Origin: Flavobacterium soli DSM 19725
Lineage (GTDB): Bacteria > Bacteroidota > Bacteroidia > Flavobacteriales > Flavobacteriaceae
Direction: 5' to 3'
Assembly (NCBI RefSeq): GCF_000422705.1
Contig: NZ_AUGO01000002.1
Location: 457,125-521,124, forward strand
Length of the DNA: 64,000 bases
In this document: one piece after another, positions 59,188-64,000 of the stretch
Layout of the letters: the number at the start of each line of letters is the position of its first letter
Numbering within the stretch: position 1 is the stretch's first letter
Made by a program: the position numbers and the translations under genes
The notes under the pieces: model-generated
Told to the model about the DNA's origin: nothing
Database searches by the model: none
Seen by the model: only the letters and a program-made list of their open reading frames with translations

Positions 59188-62100
59188 ATGAAAATTAAAA
59201 ACCTATTAATCATCTGCTTATTCCTAGTAGGTAGTGTTACTATGTTTGCCCAGCAAGCACCTATAGTGGAAGTAAGTATTGATGAACCTGCACCAATTTG
59301 TGTTGAGGGTGGTTGTGTGGACTTAACTGCAACGTATTTTGTTACAAAGCCTACCACCGATTATGATGTCGAAGAGATAATTTACCAAAATTTATATTCA
59401 TATACTGGAGGAACAGTTTTGGTTGTAACTACTGATGATGTTTGGTCGCCAATTTTCCAGTTACCATTTAGTTTCAATTTTTATGGACAAAACTATACTC
59501 AACTTTTAGTTGGTTCAAATGGAGTAATTACTTTTGATATTGCAGGTGTTGTTCCTGGAGGAAGTGAAGTTCCTGGAGGAGGATGTGCATGGGCTTATAA
59601 TCAACAAGTGCCAAATACAGGTTTTCCAGTAACAAACTCAATTTATGGTGTTTATCAAGATACTAACATGGCAACTCCGCCAATACAGGATCCTCTTATT
59701 CAGAATGTCAATTATTATGTTGGAGGAACGGCTCCAAATCGATATTTTGTAGCCAACTTTAATAGATTGCCACAGTTTCAATGTAATGGTACTTTGGGTG
59801 CTACAGTAGATCAAGATATAGGATTGCAGACGAGTCAAATTGTAATCTATGAAACAACAAATATTATTGATGTTTTTGTTAGAAAGAGATCAACATGTGC
59901 TACTTGGAATGGTGGAAATGGTGTAATTGGTGTTCAAAATCAAGCAGGTACCGCTGGAGATACACCTCCGGGTAGAAACACAGGTGCATGGGGGCCTGTT
60001 CAGAATGAAGGATGGCGTTTTGTACCAAGTGGGGTAGGTCCAGATTTAGTAACTTTGACTTGGAAAGATGAAGCGGGAACTATTCTTGGTACGGGAAATC
60101 CGCTTAATGTTTGTGTGGAAGATGAAAACGTTCCGGAAACGATTACAGCAGAGGTTACTTATATAAACGGTACAGTAACAGCAACTGCTACAGATGAAAT
60201 TATTTTAAGTGTAGCCCCTCCTTTACCAGTATTAGACCCCCTTGATCTTACACTGTGTACTTCTGATCCAGGACCATATCCTTTTAATAATTTTCAAATT
60301 AATCAAAATATCCATATTTTAAATGGTGCTCCTGACTATGATTATGATATTTACTATTTTACGAATGAAACGGCAGCTAATAACTTACAAACTTCTCAGG
60401 CTCTAACACCAGCCCAATTGGCTAATTTCTCAGTGCCTGACCAAAATCCTGTAACGATTTATGCCTTAATTATAGAAACTTCGGGAAGTAGTTGTCATAA
60501 TGTTAGACCTTTCACTATTCAGGGTGGTAATCCTTCAGGGACATTTTCATATCCTGATGACGGTGGAAATCCAGGATTTTGTGTGCCAAGTTCTATTACT
60601 GCAATGGTGCCAGTTTTAGATGAATTGACTCCAGGGGGTACTTATACAGTTGAACCAACAACAGGTTTGCTAATCGATCCAGATACTGGAGTTTTAGATT
60701 TAACGGGAGCTGCACCAGCAACCTATACTGTAACTTATACAATTCCAGAAGTTCCAGGTGCATGTCCAGAATATACTACACAAGCAACCGTTATATTAGA
60801 GGGTTGTGTTAGTACTAATCCCGTAGATCCAGCACCAGTTTGTGAAGGAACACCAACATTCGATTTAGCAACCTCAGATGCTGGTCCGGGAGCAACTTAT
60901 ACTTGGACAGATGACAGTGGAACTGTCTTTTCAAATGACCAAAACCCTACAGGAGTAAGCGTTCCGGTAGCAGCTGGCGACTATACTTATAGTGTATTTG
61001 CTACAATTAGTGGTGTTGATTCTCCAACCGAAGAGGTAATCCTAACGGTTTATCCTTTACCAACTGCTGAATTTAGCTTTGCTGCTACAACAATTTGTAC
61101 AAATGAATTTACTTATTTACCGCTTTCAGGAACACCTGGAGCTACTGTAACCATAAATGATGGATCGACTAACAATACAGTTGTATTGGATGCAGGAGGT
61201 AGCGGACTATTTACTACAGATCCTTTAACTGCTGAAACAATTTATACAATCACGCAAGTAGAAAGTAATACAATTCCGGTTTGTAGCTTTATGGTTCCAA
61301 CTGGAGCACCGGGTTCTGTTTTAACAGTTTCCGTAGGCCTTCCAACAGCCACCATGGTTGGTTTCACCGATCCAGTAATCTGTTTAGGAACAACAGGAAC
61401 CTTCACAATCCAAGGAACACCAGGAGCCACGGTAACCTATACTGTTGATGGAAATGATCCTGAAACGGTTGTATTGCCGGCTACGGGAGAATTGCCAGTT
61501 GAAACACCTATTCAAGATATAGCTGGAGTTTTCACCTACGAACTTACAGAAATCACAACCCCTGGTCCTGATGGCTGTTCGAACATGCTAACGGGAGAGA
61601 CGGCTACTCTTACGGTAAATGCCCTTCCGACAGCTACGTTTGCAACGACAACGCCAACGGTTTGTCAGGATACACCAGCTACAATCCAGTTTACTGGAAC
61701 ACCAGGTGCTATAGTTACCTATAATTTTGGAGGTGCTGATGATACAGTTACACTTGATGCATTAGGAAACTTTGAATTGACAACGCCAAACCTTCCAGAT
61801 CCGACCCTGTCCTATACTTTTACGTTAGTATCGGTAGAGCAAACCTTGTCAGGAGTTACCTGTTCTGCAGACCTGACAGGATCATTGACTATCGAGGTTG
61901 ATGACGATCCGGTATTTGTAAGTATTACACCAAATTCAGGAACAGTACTTTGTATTGGAGACGATGTAACCCTTCAAGTCGTAGCTACAGGGGCGAACCT
62001 TTCCTACCAGTGGTACAAGAATGATACTACCCAACCAGTAGGGACAGATCAGCCAACCTTCACTATTTCGAATGCCGCATCAACCGATGCAGGGGAATAT

Positions 62101-64000
62101 TTCGTTGTAATATCAGGAAGCTGTGGAACGCCTGTTACCTCTACGATAGTAGAATTGATATTGAATCAGCCTACGGTTATAACAGACGAGCCAGATGCCC
62201 AAACGGTTTGTGAGGGACAAGCGATAAACCTTGAGGTTGTTGCCACAGGAGTAGATCTTACCTACCAGTGGTATAAGGGTGCCAATACCCTGCTTCCAAC
62301 AGAGACAAGCTCAATACTTAACATTGCTTCTGCCACACTTGCGGATGCAGGAACCTACAGATGCGAGGTAATCAATGACTGCCAGACGGTATCGTCACAG
62401 ACTGTAGTTGTAACGGTAAACCAATTGCCAGCCATTACGGTTCAGCCAGTAGCACCGGCAGCCATCTGTGTTGGGGAACCGATCAGCATGTCTGTATCGG
62501 CAACCGGAACGGGACTTACCTATCAATGGTACCTTAACAGTGTAACCCTTATTCCTGGAGCAACATCGGCAAACTATAATGATCCATCGGTTACCTTGGC
62601 AGAAGCGGGAGACTATACCGTTGTGGTTAGCGGAACCTGTGCACCAGCTGTAACGTCGACTATCGCAACAGTTGTGGTAAACGAAGGGGCAACGATCGTG
62701 CAGGATACACAGGCATCGCCATCAGATACGGTCTGTTCTGGAGATCCTATAATTTTGAGTATTATAACCACTGGAGGAACAAATCCTACCTACCAATGGC
62801 AGATTGGTGGAGTTAATATTCCGGGAGAAACAGGACAAACCCTTACGATCAATGCGACCCAGGTTTCCGATACAGGAATCTATACCTGCGTGATCAGCAG
62901 TGATTCATGTCCGTCATTCTCATCGTCTCCGCTTGCCGTAACGGTAAACCAGGCACCTGCAATCACAGACCAGCCAGATAGCGAGGAGATATGTGTTGGG
63001 GATACCCATAGTCTTACGGTTGAGGCAACAGGTACGAATGTGACCTACCAATGGTACAAGGATACCTTCGCGATACCTACAGCGACATCCAATGTCTATA
63101 CAATGGATCCTGCAACACTTGCAGATAGTGGGGATTATTACTGCGTGATAAGCAGCGCTTCATGTGCTTCGATAACTTCAGACATAGTAACACTGACAGT
63201 ACGACCATTGCCGGTTGCAACCATTGCAAATGGAACCGAGGATACGATCTGTTCGGGAGAGAGCTCCGAGATTGTCTTCACAGGAACTCCTGGAGCGGTA
63301 GTGATCTATAACATCGTTGGTGTCTTGGATAACGAGACAGTACAGCTCAATGCTGTAACGGGTGAGGCGATCGTGGCTACGGGAACCTTGACCGAAACCA
63401 CAACTTATGAATTGGTTAGTGTTACCTACACCGGAGTTGATGCCTGTTCACAGGACCTGACAGGTTCTGCAACAGTTACAGTTAACGAATTGCCAGAGGT
63501 AACGATCGAGGATGGCTATATCTGTGTGGATCCGATTACTGGAGCAGTGACAAGGACCTATACTTTTGATACGGGACTCAACGATGCCCAATATATTTTC
63601 GAATGGTCGGATGCCAATGGCGTGATTGTTGGAGCATCAAGCAGCTTCTATGAGGCATCGGCAGTTGGACAATATGCGGTTAAGATTACAGATGTGGTAA
63701 CACTTTGTGAGCAGACCGCCTTTGCAACCGTAAACCAGTCCTCTCCGCCAATCAGTTTTGACTATACGGTAAACGACTATTTTTCTCAGAATCCTACGGT
63801 TGTCATCACGGCACAGCCAGCGGGAGACTATGAATACCAGTTGGATTATGGTCCGTTCCAGGAAAGTAACGTTTTTGACAACATCAGCATGGGAGAACAC
63901 ACCATCACGGTAAGGGATCCACAGGCATGCGATGTGCTGACAGATGTGGTAACCATCATCGATTATCCAAAGTATTTCACGCCAAATGGGGATGGTATTA
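59188..64000 (+). CDS. Giant T9SS type B surface protein (truncated by window)
   Basis: An open frame of 1604 codons from ATG 59188 runs to the window edge. Signal peptide residues 1-21 (MKIKNLLIICLFLVGSVTMF, then AQQ). Residues 22-330 are an N-terminal domain with QLPFSFNFYGQNYTQLLVGSNGVITFD. Four units of a GTPGA(T/I/V)V(T/I)Y-type repeat follow, three before and one after a block of five Ig-like domains, each with a YQWY or YQWQ core and a D(A/S/T)G(E/D/T/I)Y(F/R/T/Y) ending. The sequence stops at YPKYFTPNGDG, the same start of the type B sorting domain found in the 28.8-33.3 kb gene. About 70 residues are probably missing. Predicted secreted adhesin of the gliding-associated type. Confidence 0.92.
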   Translation, partial: MKIKNLLIICLFLVGSVTMFAQQAPIVEVSIDEPAPICVEGGCVDLTATYFVTKPTTDYDVEEIIYQNLYSYTGGTVLVVTTDDVWSPIFQLPFSFNFYGQNYTQLLVGSNGVITFDIAGVVPGGSEVPGGGCAWAYNQQVPNTGFPVTNSIYGVYQDTNMATPPIQDPLIQNVNYYVGGTAPNRYFVANFNRLPQFQCNGTLGATVDQDIGLQTSQIVIYETTNIIDVFVRKRSTCATWNGGNGVIGVQNQAGTAGDTPPGRNTGAWGPVQNEGWRFVPSGVGPDLVTLTWKDEAGTILGTGNPLNVCVEDENVPETITAEVTYINGTVTATATDEIILSVAPPLPVLDPLDLTLCTSDPGPYPFNNFQINQNIHILNGAPDYDYDIYYFTNETAANNLQTSQALTPAQLANFSVPDQNPVTIYALIIETSGSSCHNVRPFTIQGGNPSGTFSYPDDGGNPGFCVPSSITAMVPVLDELTPGGTYTVEPTTGLLIDPDTGVLDLTGAAPATYTVTYTIPEVPGACPEYTTQATVILEGCVSTNPVDPAPVCEGTPTFDLATSDAGPGATYTWTDDSGTVFSNDQNPTGVSVPVAAGDYTYSVFATISGVDSPTEEVILTVYPLPTAEFSFAATTICTNEFTYLPLSGTPGATVTINDGSTNNTVVLDAGGSGLFTTDPLTAETIYTITQVESNTIPVCSFMVPTGAPGSVLTVSVGLPTATMVGFTDPVICLGTTGTFTIQGTPGATVTYTVDGNDPETVVLPATGELPVETPIQDIAGVFTYELTEITTPGPDGCSNMLTGETATLTVNALPTATFATTTPTVCQDTPATIQFTGTPGAIVTYNFGGADDTVTLDALGNFELTTPNLPDPTLSYTFTLVSVEQTLSGVTCSADLTGSLTIEVDDDPVFVSITPNSGTVLCIGDDVTLQVVATGANLSYQWYKNDTTQPVGTDQPTFTISNAASTDAGEYFVVISGSCGTPVTSTIVELILNQPTVITDEPDAQTVCEGQAINLEVVATGVDLTYQWYKGANTLLPTETSSILNIASATLADAGTYRCEVINDCQTVSSQTVVVTVNQLPAITVQPVAPAAICVGEPISMSVSATGTGLTYQWYLNSVTLIPGATSANYNDPSVTLAEAGDYTVVVSGTCAPAVTSTIATVVVNEGATIVQDTQASPSDTVCSGDPIILSIITTGGTNPTYQWQIGGVNIPGETGQTLTINATQVSDTGIYTCVISSDSCPSFSSSPLAVTVNQAPAITDQPDSEEICVGDTHSLTVEATGTNVTYQWYKDTFAIPTATSNVYTMDPATLADSGDYYCVISSASCASITSDIVTLTVRPLPVATIANGTEDTICSGESSEIVFTGTPGAVVIYNIVGVLDNETVQLNAVTGEAIVATGTLTETTTYELVSVTYTGVDACSQDLTGSATVTVNELPEVTIEDGYICVDPITGAVTRTYTFDTGLNDAQYIFEWSDANGVIVGASSSFYEASAVGQYAVKITDVVTLCEQTAFATVNQSSPPISFDYTVNDYFSQNPTVVITAQPAGDYEYQLDYGPFQESNVFDNISMGEHTITVRDPQACDVLTDVVTIIDYPKYFTPNGDGI

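Overview
The window looks like a chromosomal segment of a Flavobacterium-like member of the Flavobacteriaceae (Bacteroidota). The evidence is low GC content and TAnnTTTG-type -7 promoter boxes at many gene starts with few Shine-Dalgarno sequences. It also carries type IX secretion (T9SS) C-terminal domains of both type A and type B, an archaeal/eukaryotic-type prolyl-tRNA synthetase, bacillithiol BshC, a DUF2795 gene next to secA, an L28-L33-DUF4295-FtsY block, and the exosortase N (XrtN) system. Most genes are core and housekeeping. No integrated phage, transposase or CRISPR array was seen. The accessory signal lies in secreted or sorted proteins and in unusually dense palindromic intergenic repeats.

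Layout. 1-9.6 kb: the 5' part of secA, a DUF2795 protein, a PduO-type cobalamin adenosyltransferase, a lipoprotein, a PiT phosphate transporter with a cytoplasmic tail, a methyltransferase whose reading frame contains a 7-bp tandem repeat, a zinc-finger/SDR protein, a small membrane protein and an MpaB-like protein. 9.6-17.3 kb: an 88-bp duplication, an ABC-F ATPase, Hsp20, a RelE/ParE-like toxin-antitoxin pair, a GT2 glycosyltransferase, a 2-oxoacid dehydrogenase E2 and a DUF389 protein. 17.3-25.6 kb: a DnaQ-type exonuclease, a FAH-family protein, an Hpt protein, CinA, L28/L33/DUF4295, FtsY, a serine hydrolase lipoprotein, a small lipoprotein, DUF721 and Ndk. 25.7-33.3 kb: a T9SS type A protein with three SusE/F-like repeats and a palindromic operator upstream, BshC, and a 1503-residue T9SS type B repeat protein. 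33.4-44.8 kb: a B12-type radical SAM protein, a lysine-rich secreted protein, a two-component system, a lipoprotein, a CarboxypepD_reg-like protein, RimO, a FadL-type outer membrane protein and a Trp/Gly/Asn-rich lipoprotein. 44.9-51.2 kb: ProS, two tRNA-Glu genes, S20, a PAS histidine kinase with a single-domain response regulator, and TypA/BipA. 51.5-55.3 kb: the XrtN operon, a VIT-domain substrate with a PEP-CTERM-like tail followed by its exosortase. 55.3-64 kb: Lgt, YidD, CysS, FolE, and the start of a very large T9SS type B protein that runs off the window.

Three export and surface-attachment routes sit close together: lipoproteins (Lgt itself is encoded here), T9SS-sorted proteins, and a one-substrate exosortase system. 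The most distinctive genic system is XrtN/VIT at 51.6-55.3 kb. The most distinctive non-genic signal is a family of five hairpin elements (11.8, 21.6, 42.0, 51.3 and 58.3 kb). Their outer arms are conserved, while the inner stem sequence differs from copy to copy yet stays self-complementary. One copy shares its apex hairpin with a different element at 24.1 kb.
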